Of a stretch of DNA of 64,000 bases, positions 14,521 to 23,982 are shown in pieces. The translations under genes and the position numbers were made by a program. Positions within the stretch are counted from its first letter, which is position 1, and every line of letters begins with the position of its first letter. This stretch comes from an uncultured Myxococcales bacterium (lineage in GTDB: Bacteria; Myxococcota_A; UBA9042). The stretch is from contig CAITYF010000025.1 of assembly GCA_903896545.1 (NCBI GenBank), forward strand, positions 1 to 64,000, given 5' to 3'. Below the pieces are notes generated by a model. It was given only the letters and a program-made list of their open reading frames with translations. It was not told where the DNA came from and did not search any database.

Positions 14521-16200
14521 ATGCGCTCCATCCCGCAAGACATCGACATCGCCCGCGCCGCGCGCACCAAACCCATCATCTACATCGCCGACCGCCTCGG
14601 CATCCCGCGCGAGAGCCTCTACCAGTACGGCCCGAACAAAGCCAAAGTCGCCTTCGACTTCATCGACACGCTGACCGACAAACCCAGCGGCAAGCTGGTC
14701 CTCGTCACGGCCATCTCGCCGACTGCCGCGGGTGAAGGCAAAACGACGCTCAGCGTCGGCCTGACCGACGGCCTGAACAAGATCGGCAAGAACGCGATGG
14801 TCTGCCTGCGCGAGCCGTCGCTCGGTCCCTGCTTCGGCATGAAAGGCGGCGCGGCGGGCGGCGGTTTTGCCCAAGTCGTGCCCATGGAAGACATCAACCT
14901 GCACTTTACCGGCGATTTTCACGCCATCGGCGCGGCGAATAATCTCCTGGCTGCGATGATCGACAACCACGTGCATTGGGGCAACGAGCTGAACATCGAC
15001 CTGCGCCGCGTTACGTGGCGGCGCGCGGTGGACATGAACGACCGGTCGCTGCGCTCGATCGTCTCGGGTCTGGGCGGATCGGGCGACGGGACGCCGCGCG
15101 AAACGGGCTTCAACATCACAGTGGCCTCCGAAGTGATGGCGATTTTCTGCCTGTCCGAGAACCTGGAAGACCTGCACCGGCGGCTGGGCAACATCCTGAT
15201 TGGCTACACGTTCGACAAGAAGCCGGTTTTCGCCCGTGAACTCCAAGCACCGGGCGCGATGAGTGTGCTCCTGAAAGACGCGCTGATGCCCAACCTCGTG
15301 CAGACGCTGGAAGGCAACGCGGCGTTTGTCCACGGCGGGCCGTTTGCCAACATCGCGCATGGCTGCAATTCCGTGGTGGCGACCAAGACGGCGCTGAAGC
15401 TGGCGGATTACGTGGTGACCGAAGCGGGCTTTGGCGCGGACCTGGGTGCCGAGAAATTCTTCGACATCAAGTGCCGCAAGGCCGGCTTGAAGCCGGATGT
15501 CGTCGTGCTGTTGGCGACGGTGCGCGCGCTGAAGGCGCACGGTGGCGCGGACATCAAGGCGCTGGAGACGCCGGACCTGGTGACGCTGCAAAAAGGCGCG
15601 GCGAACTTGAAGCGGCACTTGGCGAACCTGAAGCAGTTTGGCGTGCCGGCGGTCGTGGCGATCAACCGGTTTGACTCGGATTCGCCCGAGGAAGTGCAGC
15701 TGGTCAAGGATGTCGCGGCGGAGATGGGCTCCAAGGCGTTTCTGTGCACGCACTGGGCCGATGGCGGCGCGGGCACAGCGGAGCTGGCGCAAGCGGTTGC
15801 GACGATGGCGGACACGGGGCACCCGCAGTTTGCGCCGCTGTACCCCGACGACATGCCGCTCTTTGAGAAGGTGAAGACGATCGCGACGCGGCTCTACGGC
15901 GCGAGCGAGGTCATCGCCGACAAGAAGATCCGCGACGAATTCCGCGCGTACGAAGCGCAGGGCTACGGCCGTTTCCCCGTGTGCATCGCCAAGACGCCGT
16001 ATAGTTTCTCCACGGACCAGAACTTGAAAGGTGCGCCGTCCAACCACACCGTGCCGATCCGCGAGATTCGCTTGGCGACGGGCGCGGAGTTTCTCGTCGT
16101 GATTTGCGGTGAAGTGATGACGATGCCCGGTCTTCCGCGCGTGCCGGCGGCGAATAGCATCCACGTGAACGCGAAAGGTTTGGTCGAGGGGCTGTTTTAG
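14521..16200 (+). CDS. fhs: Formate-tetrahydrofolate ligase
   Basis: A 559-residue formyl-THF synthetase, close to the usual length, which makes 10-formyl-THF from formate, THF and ATP in the cytoplasm. The ATP-binding loop [12 protein letters not shown] lies at about residues 65-76, followed by the family block [19 protein letters not shown] and the FTGDFHAI motif. The C-terminal [13 protein letters not shown] region is also present. With the formate dehydrogenase about 1.5 kb upstream it forms a formate-handling neighbourhood: formate can be oxidised to CO2 or fixed into the C1-folate pool. A long leader with a strong hairpin precedes it. Confidence 0.95.
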   Translation: MRSIPQDIDIARAARTKPIIYIADRLGIPRESLYQYGPNKAKVAFDFIDTLTDKPSGKLVLVTAISPTAAGEGKTTLSVGLTDGLNKIGKNAMVCLREPSLGPCFGMKGGAAGGGFAQVVPMEDINLHFTGDFHAIGAANNLLAAMIDNHVHWGNELNIDLRRVTWRRAVDMNDRSLRSIVSGLGGSGDGTPRETGFNITVASEVMAIFCLSENLEDLHRRLGNILIGYTFDKKPVFARELQAPGAMSVLLKDALMPNLVQTLEGNAAFVHGGPFANIAHGCNSVVATKTALKLADYVVTEAGFGADLGAEKFFDIKCRKAGLKPDVVVLLATVRALKAHGGADIKALETPDLVTLQKGAANLKRHLANLKQFGVPAVVAINRFDSDSPEEVQLVKDVAAEMGSKAFLCTHWADGGAGTAELAQAVATMADTGHPQFAPLYPDDMPLFEKVKTIATRLYGASEVIADKKIRDEFRAYEAQGYGRFPVCIAKTPYSFSTDQNLKGAPSNHTVPIREIRLATGAEFLVVICGEVMTMPGLPRVPAANSIHVNAKGLVEGLF

Positions 16201-16243
16201 CGGCATCGCGCGCTGTTCGCCGTGCCGTTCTGAAGTCCGGGTC

Positions 16244-16272
16244 TTGGCCGACGGAACCGAGTCGCGTAGCCT
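16244..16272 (+). promoter_or_regulatory. Candidate promoter of the NTP_transf_5 gene
   Basis: TTGGCC (16244-16249) and TAGCCT (16267-16272) with a 17-bp spacer match the TTGnC/TAnnCT style seen elsewhere in the window. Transcription from here would begin at about 16279, just before the GTG at 16285, so the transcript is nearly leaderless or translation starts at the next GTG (16306). Confidence 0.35.
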
Positions 16273-16284
16273 TGCCTTCAGGGC

Positions 16285-17352
16285 GTGCTTGCCCAGACAG
16301 GTCGCGTGAAACAGTCGATTGCAGAGCTTCAGGCCTATCGCGTCCTCATGCGGATGCTGCGCCCGGTCGTGACGACGCGGGATGAAGCCGCGCAGCTCAC
16401 CGACGCCCAGCGCGACTGGCTGGTCCGACGGGCGATCCAGGAGCGTGGCGCGTCGTGGATGCTGACGCACGCCGCCCAGGGTCTCGTGCATTTGACGTCC
16501 GGGCAACGCGCGGCGCTGCAGGAAGCTGCCAACGTCGAGATGCGCCGGGTTCTGGAAGCGGACGCGCTACGGCAGAGTCTACGGGCGCTCTTCACCGGCC
16601 CGTCGTCGGCGCTGTTGTTGCTCAAGGGCGCGTCGATCGAGGAACGCGCCTATCCACCCGGCATTATGCGGCCGTCCATCGACGTTGACGCGCTCGTCGC
16701 GCCCAACGCGTTGCCTGAAGTGCACACGTTCTTGGCGCGCAATGGCTTGGCCTGCGTTTATCGTGCACCGACCGGTCGTACGGAGCAGTGGGTGGGGGCT
16801 GGCGGTGGCGCGTCGCTGGACCTGCACTTGCGCCTTGGCTGCCCCGTTCGGTTTCCTGCCTACGGTACGTCCCAAGTCGTGGATGCCGCAGTGGCCCGCG
16901 CCACGCGGCTGAGCGACGGCACGCGCGTGCTCCACCCCATCGATGCAACGCTGCACTTGCTCGTTCATCTCGCGGCAGGTCTGGGTGGCGATCTGCGCCA
17001 CGTGGCCGACACTCGTCAGTGGCTGGGACAGCACGGTGACGCGCTCGCCTCGGTGTCGGCGATGGCCGCGCACGTCGGCGTCCTGCGCGCGGTGTGTGCG
17101 GCTGCCGCTTGGCTCGTGGATGCGAGCGATCCGTCCGCGCCCTTGGAAGCGCTGGTCGCACGGATGCCAGCAGCCGACCGCCATCTGGCACGCCTGCAGC
17201 GCGTGGTGGTGCAGCGCTACTATCTTCGTCACGGTCCGCCGCTGCCCCCCAGCCTTTGCGCGTTGACTGAACTACTGACCGTCGATTTTCCGCGCGGCGC
17301 TGTCGGCCTCGCGGGCCTGACGGGCAACGCGGCGTTGTCGCGGTACCGGTAG
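16285..17352 (+). CDS. NTP_transf_5-type nucleotidyltransferase-fold protein
   Basis: A 355-residue protein resembling the uncharacterised nucleotidyltransferase family PF14907. The diagnostic piece is LLLLKGASIEERAY...RPSIDVDALV at about residues 110-136, in which Lys114-Gly and Asp-x-Asp would form the catalytic site. An all-helical region with several His residues (HLLVHLAAG) follows. Relatives often sit in peptide-modification or polysaccharide clusters, but neither is visible here and the gene stands alone. The start is uncertain: GTG 16285 lies very close to the predicted transcription start, and GTG 16306 is an alternative. Confidence 0.65.
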   Translation: MLAQTGRVKQSIAELQAYRVLMRMLRPVVTTRDEAAQLTDAQRDWLVRRAIQERGASWMLTHAAQGLVHLTSGQRAALQEAANVEMRRVLEADALRQSLRALFTGPSSALLLLKGASIEERAYPPGIMRPSIDVDALVAPNALPEVHTFLARNGLACVYRAPTGRTEQWVGAGGGASLDLHLRLGCPVRFPAYGTSQVVDAAVARATRLSDGTRVLHPIDATLHLLVHLAAGLGGDLRHVADTRQWLGQHGDALASVSAMAAHVGVLRAVCAAAAWLVDASDPSAPLEALVARMPAADRHLARLQRVVVQRYYLRHGPPLPPSLCALTELLTVDFPRGAVGLAGLTGNAALSRYR

Positions 17353-17754
17353 ACGTCGGTTAGCTGCTCGCACAGCTGCTCGCTTGCCTCTCCGACAACT
17401 CGCGTTCACAGAGAAACCAATTCTGCACCGACCGGCGTCGCCGCCGCCGGAATTGCGCTGGGCGGGGCTGCACGCGCTGTGACAACCCGTGGCGTTCGGG
17501 CTGGCTGGGGCAGTTCACCGTGTTGCGCGCCATGGGTGATTCGGCCGAACGACGCGGCATTCCGGTGCCCAAGGGTTGGCCGCCATTGCCGCCGTTTCCG
17601 CCGGGGCGCTGACCGTTCAGCGCTCCCCGATCGCTGGTCGAACCAGCCGTGCGCGGGGCAATCCCACCGATTGCGTCGGGTGTTCTCGCGAAATTGGCCG
17701 TCATTTTCGTTATTTTCCACGGACCGTGCGTGACTGCGCGATGACAAATTTGCC
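17353..17754. other. Intergenic region without a recognisable gene
   Basis: About 400 bases. Overlapping open frames exist on both strands, but none has a plausible start, ribosome-binding site and domain together. One plus frame, from 17364 to about 17612, is Cys- and Trp-containing and ends GWPPLPPFPPGR; its only ATG is internal at about 17532, so I do not call it. The right end is AT-richer and leads into the promoter/operator at 17755. Confidence 0.5.
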
Positions 17755-17782
17755 TTGCGACAATTTGTCGCAGGTGTACGCT
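17755..17782 (+). promoter_or_regulatory. Promoter overlapped by a perfect palindromic operator
   Basis: TTGCGA (17755-17760) and TACGCT (17777-17782) are 16 bp apart, a plausible -35/-10 pair. The perfect palindrome TGCGACAA-T-TTGTCGCA (17756-17772) covers the -35 box and most of the spacer, the classic place for a repressor site. A related half-site, TGACAAATTTG, lies just upstream (about 17742-17752). The arrangement suggests control of the downstream Cys/His-rich protein and cytochrome operon by a small dimeric repressor, for example of the BlaI/CopY or another metal- or redox-sensing type. The identity of the regulator is a guess. Confidence 0.55.
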
Positions 17783-17871
17783 TGCTGCGTGCGTTCGGGT
17801 CCGGAATGGCGTGGATTGTGTGACTGCCACTTGCGGCGAAGCTCGGCTGTGGCGATGGGGAGCGAAGACGG

Positions 17872-18324
17872 ATGACGGGTTGTGCGCGAGCAAAGACGGG
17901 AGCAGTCCAGGTCATCGCGACGCTGGTTCTCCTGCTTTTTTCGTTTCAGGCCCTCGCCAACCATAAGAACTGTGCATGCGGCCATTGCAACGGCGCTTCC
18001 GAAGCGAAATCCGCGCCTGTGGCGGCCGAGCCTCAAACGGAGCATTGCTGCTGTCACCACCACGACGACGAAGCGGCGACGAAGGCCGCCGAACTGCATG
18101 ATCCGGGCTGCACCTGCGGCGACGAGACCGACGGTGCGCCGGCTGTGTTCGCCGATGCCAAAGTAGGCGTCGACACCGACCTTCTCGCGCTCGGTGTCAG
18201 CTGGTCCGCCTTGCGCGTCGAGACACGCCCCAGCGCGTGCGTCGCATCCGGGTGGCTGCATACCACCGGTCCGCCGGATGTCCACGACCAACTGTTCCTG
18301 CGATTTCACGCGCTCCTGATTTAG
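17872..18324 (+). CDS. Exported Cys/His-rich putative metal-binding protein
   Basis: A 150-residue protein with an N-terminal hydrophobic segment (about residues 10-30) ending in FQALAN, read as a signal peptide. Three Cys/His clusters follow: HKNCACGHC (31-39), EHCCCHHHDD (57-66) and CTCGDE near residue 80. They look like soft-metal (copper, zinc, cadmium) ligands. I do not recognise a named family. It is the first gene after the operator-covered promoter and about 200 bases before a haem-containing barrel protein. A role in metal sensing, delivery or detoxification in the periplasm is inferred from ligand composition only. Confidence 0.6.
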   Translation: MTGCARAKTGAVQVIATLVLLLFSFQALANHKNCACGHCNGASEAKSAPVAAEPQTEHCCCHHHDDEAATKAAELHDPGCTCGDETDGAPAVFADAKVGVDTDLLALGVSWSALRVETRPSACVASGWLHTTGPPDVHDQLFLRFHALLI

Positions 18325-18525
18325 CACCGTCGGCTGGGTTCGCTGCATTCTTTCCAGCAACCCAAGCGCCGTGACCTCGCGTGGTCCGTGTGCCGGCCGT
18401 ACGCCACAACGCCTCTCCACCTGATTTGCGGGCCACGCTCTGCGCGTTGTCCCTCGGTTCGTCGGCGCAACGTCGCGTCGCCGTCCCGCGCCCGTTGCGT
18501 TCTGTGCAGTCCTCAGGAGTTGTCC
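18325..18525. other. Spacer between the Cys/His-rich gene and the haem barrel gene
   Basis: About 200 bases with no supported gene. It ends with the AGGAGT ribosome-binding site of the next gene. No clear terminator hairpin separates the two genes, so they may share a transcript. Confidence 0.5.
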
Positions 18526-19851
18526 ATGAGCCGTTCTGTCTTTCGCCATTTTCTCCGCGGTCTGCTTTTGCTCGCCGTGTTCGCAACCGCGACGTCTGCC
18601 TACGCGATCCCCGCCTTTGCGCGCCGCTACCAGACGTCGTGCCAGACGTGTCACATCGCGTTTCCGCGCCTCACCCCGTTTGGCGAAGCGTTTCGCCGCA
18701 ACGGATTCCGCTTTCCCGGCGGCGGCGATACGACCGCGGTTAAGGAAGAGCCGGTTGCGTTGGGCAACGACGCGCAAAAAGAGCTGTGGCCGCAAGCTGT
18801 TTGGCCGGGTGAGCTCGCCGGTTCGCTGCCACTTTCGCTGGTCGTGGATGGCAAATTGACGGTCGGACCGCTGCCTGAAGAGCACATGAGCGTGGTGGGG
18901 GCAGCTGAGCCCGCAGCGATGGCGGGAATGGACATGCCGCCTGCAAACACGGGCAAAGTGGGATTCGACACGCTGGGTGGTCACGTCGGTATGCGTGCGG
19001 GTGGTGCGATCGGCGATTTTGCGTCGGTTTTCGCGTCTGTAGACGTCGGCGGCCACGAGCCAATCTCCGTCGAGCGCGGTTGGCTGAACTTGACGCCCGC
19101 CGGTCCGACCGCGCTTCAGGTCCGCATGGGGCGCTTTGAACCGTCCCTGCACGGCGTTTCGATTCATCGCAGCCTCTTCATGCACCAACTCCGCCTGCAG
19201 ACGACTTCAGTCGGCCTGAATCCGTGGATGCCGGAGCCCAATCAAACCGGGTTGGAGCTGGCTGGGGTGGCGCTGGGTCGCTTCGGCTGGGACGTCGGCG
19301 TCGTCGACAACGCGGCTGGCACGCGTTACCTGCGCAAGGACGCTTACGCGCGCGCTGAGTACAAGTTCGGCGGCATGCGGCTGGACGGGCTGGAAGCGGA
19401 GGCCAAAGGCGCGCCGTGGTCAGAACGCAGCCTCCTGCTTGGCGCGTCGGTCTACACGGGTAAGGCGGCGATTGCGGGCACGCATGACGACGACTTTCTG
19501 CGCGTGGGCGTCGATCTCCATGCGATTTTTGACGACCTGCTGCTCGACGTCGTCGCCGTTCGTGAACATCACGATCAGCCGACTGCCGACGCTGGTGTTC
19601 CGATGCAAGTGGACCAGCTTTTGGCGGAGCTGACCTGGATGACCACCCCCGTCTTCTTCCCGACCGTGCGTTTTGAAGCGTCCCGCCTCGACTACGACGC
19701 GACTTTTGCCGACAGCTGGCTCGGTTCTCTGCTCCTCTGTGCCGTCGTTCGGCCCAACGTTGTCCTGCGCATTGAGGGCGATGTCGGTGCCGATGCGACG
19801 ACGTCTGCGGAATTCCACTCCGCCGTCCTGTCTTTTTCCACGGCTTTTTAA
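18526..19851 (+). CDS. Outer-membrane-type beta-barrel protein with one c-type haem motif
   Basis: A 441-residue exported protein. ATG 18526 follows AGGAGT and starts a signal peptide (to about Ala27). Directly after it comes RRYQTSCQTCHIAFPRL, a single CxxCH haem motif (Cys39-His43), followed by FGEAFRRNGFRFPGGG. This layout is known from porin-like cytochrome proteins of metal-reducing and related bacteria. The rest has alternating polar/hydrophobic strands and ends in Phe (VLSFSTAF), typical of outer-membrane barrels. A Met-rich insert MAGMDMPPANTG (about residue 130) recalls the MxM motifs of the small lipoprotein at 23983. A likely role is passing electrons from the bc/octahaem complex to the cell surface, or binding copper there. 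Confidence 0.7.
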   Translation: MSRSVFRHFLRGLLLLAVFATATSAYAIPAFARRYQTSCQTCHIAFPRLTPFGEAFRRNGFRFPGGGDTTAVKEEPVALGNDAQKELWPQAVWPGELAGSLPLSLVVDGKLTVGPLPEEHMSVVGAAEPAAMAGMDMPPANTGKVGFDTLGGHVGMRAGGAIGDFASVFASVDVGGHEPISVERGWLNLTPAGPTALQVRMGRFEPSLHGVSIHRSLFMHQLRLQTTSVGLNPWMPEPNQTGLELAGVALGRFGWDVGVVDNAAGTRYLRKDAYARAEYKFGGMRLDGLEAEAKGAPWSERSLLLGASVYTGKAAIAGTHDDDFLRVGVDLHAIFDDLLLDVVAVREHHDQPTADAGVPMQVDQLLAELTWMTTPVFFPTVRFEASRLDYDATFADSWLGSLLLCAVVRPNVVLRIEGDVGADATTSAEFHSAVLSFSTAF

Positions 19852-19861
19852 GGAGACCATC

Positions 19862-20434
19862 ATGTTTCAACGCCTCGCGTTCCTGGTTCTCACGTCATTC
19901 CTGGCTTTTCCCGCGCTCGCCGACTCGGTCTCCGGGTCGATTCAAGCGCCGGTCCCCAAGTTCCGCGCGAATGCAATCGTCTTCGTCAAGCAGGGACCGC
20001 CGGCGCCCGCGGCCAAGAAGACCGTCACGATGGACCAAAAGGGCCTCGTCTTTGTGCCGCGCGTGCTGCCGATCCAAAGGGACTGGACCGTGGAATTCCT
20101 GAATTCCGATCCCGTCGCGCACAACGTCTTCACGGTCGATGGCGAAAAATACGACTTGGGCACGTGGCCGCAGGGGCAGAAGAAGGCGCACGTGTTCAGC
20201 AAGACCGGGACGTACCGTCAGCTTTGCCGCGTGCACGATGACATGATCGCGTTCATCGTCGTGCTCGATACGCCGTGGTTCGCCGTGAGCGACAAGGCGG
20301 GCAATTTCAAGCTGGATGGTCTGCCGCCGGGCAACTACACGCTGGGCGTCTGGCATGAAAAGCTGAAATCGGCCGATGTGCAGGTCACCGTCGCCGCGGG
20401 GCAGCCCGCCAAAGTGGACATCAAGCTGCAGTAG
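19862..20434 (+). CDS. Exported cupredoxin with a carboxypeptidase-regulatory-like domain
   Basis: A 190-residue periplasmic protein. AAGGAG lies 9 bases before ATG 19862, and a signal peptide ends at about PALA-D. A plastocyanin-like fold is indicated by the type-1 copper ligands His87 (NSDPVAHNVF), Cys122, His125 and Met128 (LCRVHDDM). The C-terminal GLPPGNYTLGVWHEK segment resembles a carboxypeptidase-regulatory/transthyretin-like domain that often follows such cupredoxins. It sits 10 bases after the haem barrel gene and 19 before the Rieske gene, so it is probably a soluble electron carrier of the same chain or a copper chaperone. Confidence 0.78.
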   Translation: MFQRLAFLVLTSFLAFPALADSVSGSIQAPVPKFRANAIVFVKQGPPAPAAKKTVTMDQKGLVFVPRVLPIQRDWTVEFLNSDPVAHNVFTVDGEKYDLGTWPQGQKKAHVFSKTGTYRQLCRVHDDMIAFIVVLDTPWFAVSDKAGNFKLDGLPPGNYTLGVWHEKLKSADVQVTVAAGQPAKVDIKLQ

Positions 20435-20453
20435 GCGGCGCGCGGAGGGTGCG

Positions 20454-20951
20454 ATGGCAACGGAGTCGGAGAAGCAGCCCGAAATGGCGGGTGAAGTCGG
20501 CGCGGATCGCCGCGACTTTCTGTGGAAAGTTGGTTGTGCGGCGCTGAGCATTGCGGGCGTTGAGGCAGCGGCATCGACTTTGCGTTTTGCGAAAGCGCCG
20601 GTCTCATACGGTCCCGCACAACGGCGGTCGCTGGGTGACCTGACGCGCTTTCCGCCCGGCGCGCCGGTGTACGTTGAAGATGCTGGCGTCTTCGTCCTGC
20701 GGGATGCCAAGGGACTTCGCGCGCTCTCGGCCACGTGCACGCATCTGGGCTGCACCGTGCGTACCGATCGAGAAACCGGCGGCTTCGTTTGCCCGTGTCA
20801 CGGCAGCCGCTACGACAAGGAAGGCAAGGTCGTCGCCGGACCTGCACCCGCGTCACTGCCTTTTGTGCGCGTTGACCAGGACCGCCGCGGTCGTCTGGTC
20901 GTGGACTTGGGGACGCCCGTCGACGCCGACTTTCGCACAAAGGTGGGCTAG
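20454..20951 (+). CDS. Rieske [2Fe-2S] protein of a cytochrome bc-type complex
   Basis: A 165-residue Rieske iron-sulfur protein. ATG 20454 follows CGGAGGG. DRRDFLWKVG near the N-terminus is a twin-arginine-like anchor. The cluster ligands are CTHLGC (95-100) and CPCHGS (113-118), with the disulfide cysteines in place. It would accept electrons from quinol at the Qo site of the adjacent cytochrome b and hand them to the octahaem cytochrome c encoded downstream. It is 3 bases from the cytochrome b gene. Confidence 0.9.
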   Translation: MATESEKQPEMAGEVGADRRDFLWKVGCAALSIAGVEAAASTLRFAKAPVSYGPAQRRSLGDLTRFPPGAPVYVEDAGVFVLRDAKGLRALSATCTHLGCTVRTDRETGGFVCPCHGSRYDKEGKVVAGPAPASLPFVRVDQDRRGRLVVDLGTPVDADFRTKVG

Positions 20952-20954
20952 GCG

Positions 20955-22103
20955 ATGCGCAACCTGCTCAAGCACATCCAAGCGTCAATTTTCCGCGTTG
21001 GTTGGCCGAAGGACGAGCGCGCGGCGACCAAGGCGATGGTCTCGTCCATTACGCTGCACGTGCATCCGCCCAAAGTGCGACCGGCGGCGCTGAAATTCCG
21101 CGCGTCGTGGGCGCTTGGCATCATCTCGTTGGTTCTGGCGGGCGCACTGACGGCGACCGGCGTCTACCTGATGTTCTATTATTACCCGCACCCGGACGTG
21201 GCGTGGCGGTCGATGAAGGACCTCGCGTTCGTGGTTCCCTTTGGCGTGGTCACGCGCAACCTCCACCGTTGGGGCGCGCACGCGATGGTGGCGATTGTCA
21301 CGCTTCACATGCTGCGGGTCTTTCTGGCTGGCGGCTACAAACCGCCGCGTGAGGCCAACTGGGTGGCCGGCGTCGCGCTGTGGGTGCTGACGTTGGCGCT
21401 TTCCTTCACGGGCTACCTGCTGCCCTGGGATCAGCTCGCGTACTGGGCGGTCACGGTGGGCGCCAACATGGCCGGCGCGATTCCGTGGCTGGGCAAACCG
21501 CTGCGCATTCTGCTGCTGGGCGATTTGACCGTTGGCGAGGCTGCGCTTTTGCGGTTTTACGTGCTGCATTGCGTCTTGCTCCCGCTCCTGTTGTTTGGCT
21601 TCGTCGGCTTTCACCTCTTTCGCGTGCGCAAGGACGGCGGTTTGGTCGTCGCCGAACACGATCCAGCGACGCTCAACGCCAAGCCAGGTTTTCGCATCCC
21701 GTCGTGGCCGCATCTCGTCTACCGCGAGTTTCTCGTCGGCTTGGTGACCACTGCGGTGCTGCTCCTGCTGTCCCTCATCGCGAACGCGCCGCTGGAGCCG
21801 CTTGCCGACCCCGCGCGTACGCCGAATCCTGCCAAGGCGCCGTGGTACTTCCTCGGCATTCAGGAACTCGCGCATTGGTCGGCCTTCTGGGGCGGCGTGT
21901 TCGTGCCCGCCGTCACAGTCCTCGGTTTGGCGGCGTTGCCGTATTTTGACCGTCACATGGACGGCGTGGGTCGCTATTTTCCCAAAGAACGCCGCGTTGC
22001 CTCCACGCTCTTTTTGCTTCTGATGACCTTCTTTGCCGTCGTGACCGTCATCGGCACGCTTTTCCGCGGCCCGGCGTGGGCGCTGATGAGGTGGCCGTCA
22101 TGA
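20955..22103 (+). CDS. Fused cytochrome b (b6 plus subunit IV type)
   Basis: A 382-residue membrane protein that combines the four-helix cytochrome b6 core with the C-terminal helices of subunit IV. Haem ligands are His104/His118 (Hx13H) and His205/His220 (Hx14H, the b6-type spacing). The Qo-site motif that reads PEWY in bc1/b6f complexes is APWY here ([15 protein letters not shown], about residue 290), a variant found in menaquinol-oxidising complexes. With the Rieske protein upstream and the octahaem cytochrome overlapping by ATGA downstream, it forms a quinol:cytochrome c oxidoreductase. Confidence 0.9.
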   Translation: MRNLLKHIQASIFRVGWPKDERAATKAMVSSITLHVHPPKVRPAALKFRASWALGIISLVLAGALTATGVYLMFYYYPHPDVAWRSMKDLAFVVPFGVVTRNLHRWGAHAMVAIVTLHMLRVFLAGGYKPPREANWVAGVALWVLTLALSFTGYLLPWDQLAYWAVTVGANMAGAIPWLGKPLRILLLGDLTVGEAALLRFYVLHCVLLPLLLFGFVGFHLFRVRKDGGLVVAEHDPATLNAKPGFRIPSWPHLVYREFLVGLVTTAVLLLLSLIANAPLEPLADPARTPNPAKAPWYFLGIQELAHWSAFWGGVFVPAVTVLGLAALPYFDRHMDGVGRYFPKERRVASTLFLLLMTFFAVVTVIGTLFRGPAWALMRWPS

Positions 22104-23974
22104 CGCCGCGCGAAGACCGTTGGTTGCACGCCGTTTTTGCCGCTGCGTCGGTCGCGATTGTGGTCCTCGTCGGCGTGGCCGTGGCGCGCGAATGGCATCG
22201 TCCGTTGACCGTCGAACAGCGACTTGTGCTCGCGCTGGGCGTTGTCGATCGCTGCGTGACGTGCCACGACGAGAGTCAACACCCCGGTAAGGCGTTGGAA
22301 CAGCACCCGGTCGAGCGCTTTGGCTGCACGCCGTGTCACGGTGGACAGGGCCTGGCGACGACGGCGCAAGCGGCGCATCGCGCGAGTCCTGACTGGGAAC
22401 GACCGCTCTTTTCCAAATCAGAACGCGACGCAGCGTGTGGCGCGTGCCATTTGGGCGCCGCCGCGCCGGTTCCCTCGTTGGTAGCGGGCCGTCGTGCGTT
22501 GACCGAACGCGGTTGTGCGGGCTGCCACACGATTCCCGGCATCGCGCCGCCAAATCACGCGCCGGAACTCGACGGTCTGCGCGACAAGGTCACGCCCGCG
22601 TGGGTGCGCGCGTGGCTCACCGATCCAGAGAAGCTGGACCCACGCCACAGGATGCCAACTTTTGCGCTGACGCGGCCGGAGATCGAGGCGCTGGTCGCGT
22701 ACCTCTGGACGTTGACTGGCGCGCCCCTGACTCCGTTGCCCGCAGAACCGACGGGTGATGCCGATCGCGGCAAGACGGCGCTGGCTCGCCTGCGCTGCGC
22801 GACCTGTCACGCCTTTGAAGGCCGGGGCGGTGATTTTGCCCCCGATCTGGGCCTCGCTGGCGTCAAGCTTGACCCACTTTGGCTGTGGAACTACCTCACG
22901 AACACGCACCGGCTCCGTCCGCACACGCGGATGCCCGGATTTCAGTTGGCCCAAGAAGACGCCTCAGACATCGTCGCCTACGCCGCGGAGCAGTGGGTGC
23001 CCGACACCGGCGTGCTGCCGTGGCAGGCGTTTGCGGGCGATGTGAAGCCCGAATTGGCCCAACAAGGTCAGTTGCTCTTTGCTGAGCAAGGCTGCGGCGG
23101 CTGTCACCTCGTTGCCGGAAAGCGCGCGCCGCCGTCCGCACCAGCGCTGGATCGCCTGGGCGACCGGCGCGCTTCGGACCTGTCCAGCACGCAAAAAGGG
23201 CGGACGCTGGCGGATGTGCCGACGTGGGTCGCGCAAAAGGTCTTGGAGCCACGCGCCTTTGACATGCCCGGCGCGCAGCGCAGCAAAATGCCGAGTTTCC
23301 CCCACGTCGCGGCCGAAGAAGCGCTGGCGCTGGGCATCGCCTTGGCGACGCAGCACGCCGTTTTGCCGCCGGAGCTGTGGATTCGCCACCACGACGTGCC
23401 GCCGTTCCAGCCGCCGCCGGGGGAAGTGGGGCAGCTGATCTCGCGTTTCCGCTGTGTTTCCTGTCATCGGTTCCATGGCCAGGGCGGCGACGTGTCGCGC
23501 ATTCCGCTGGACAATGCCGGCGCGCGCCTCCAGCAAGCCTGGTTGGAGCGCTTCCTGCACACGCCCGTGACGGTGCGCATGGACCAGCCGGAGCGGATGC
23601 CAGTGCTGGGCATGACGCCGCGAGAGGCAAAACTGCTTGCGGCGTGGATCGAGACGACGTTTGGTGACGACCGTGTGGCGCCCGCCCCCATGCTCCTGCC
23701 AGAAGACGTGACGGCCGGAAAGGCGCTCTTTGTGCAGAACAAGTGTGGCGAATGCCACGTCGCCGATGGCGGCGGGACGATGAAAGGCCCGACTTTGGAC
23801 GGCGCATCGCTCCGCTTGCAGCCGAGTTACGTGGTTGCGCTTTTGCGCGATCCGACCGTTGTTCCTGAAAACCGTCACCCCAGCCAGCGTTTTCCTGACG
23901 CAGCGGCGCGGGCTATGGCGGCCTACGTGCTCAGCTTGCCCGGTGGGTCGCCGTGGCCGGACGCACTTCCTTGA
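22100..23974 (+). CDS. Octahaem cytochrome c subunit of the bc-type complex
   Basis: A 624-residue protein with one N-terminal membrane anchor and eight CxxCH motifs, in order: CVTCH, CTPCH, CGACH, CAGCH, CATCH, CGGCH, CVSCH and CGECH. The later part looks like repeated mono-haem cytochrome c domains, each ending in an IVAYL/LAAWI-type helix with a Met axial-ligand candidate (RMPGF, KMPSF, RMPVL). The start ATG 22100 overlaps the cytochrome b stop. It replaces the single cytochrome c1 or f of canonical complexes and would give a long haem wire in the periplasm, able to reach the outer-membrane haem protein encoded in the same operon. Confidence 0.9.
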   Translation: MTPREDRWLHAVFAAASVAIVVLVGVAVAREWHRPLTVEQRLVLALGVVDRCVTCHDESQHPGKALEQHPVERFGCTPCHGGQGLATTAQAAHRASPDWERPLFSKSERDAACGACHLGAAAPVPSLVAGRRALTERGCAGCHTIPGIAPPNHAPELDGLRDKVTPAWVRAWLTDPEKLDPRHRMPTFALTRPEIEALVAYLWTLTGAPLTPLPAEPTGDADRGKTALARLRCATCHAFEGRGGDFAPDLGLAGVKLDPLWLWNYLTNTHRLRPHTRMPGFQLAQEDASDIVAYAAEQWVPDTGVLPWQAFAGDVKPELAQQGQLLFAEQGCGGCHLVAGKRAPPSAPALDRLGDRRASDLSSTQKGRTLADVPTWVAQKVLEPRAFDMPGAQRSKMPSFPHVAAEEALALGIALATQHAVLPPELWIRHHDVPPFQPPPGEVGQLISRFRCVSCHRFHGQGGDVSRIPLDNAGARLQQAWLERFLHTPVTVRMDQPERMPVLGMTPREAKLLAAWIETTFGDDRVAPAPMLLPEDVTAGKALFVQNKCGECHVADGGGTMKGPTLDGASLRLQPSYVVALLRDPTVVPENRHPSQRFPDAAARAMAAYVLSLPGGSPWPDALP

Positions 23975-23982
23975 AAGTGGAG

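Noticed and set aside
14029-16506. A minus-strand open frame of 825 codons
   Set aside because: It is antisense to fhs, which is complete and conserved. Its composition is Arg/His-rich with no motifs.
17360-17915. Two overlapping minus-strand open frames of about 170 codons
   Set aside because: No ribosome-binding site or domain, and the promoter/operator for the plus-strand operon lies inside them.
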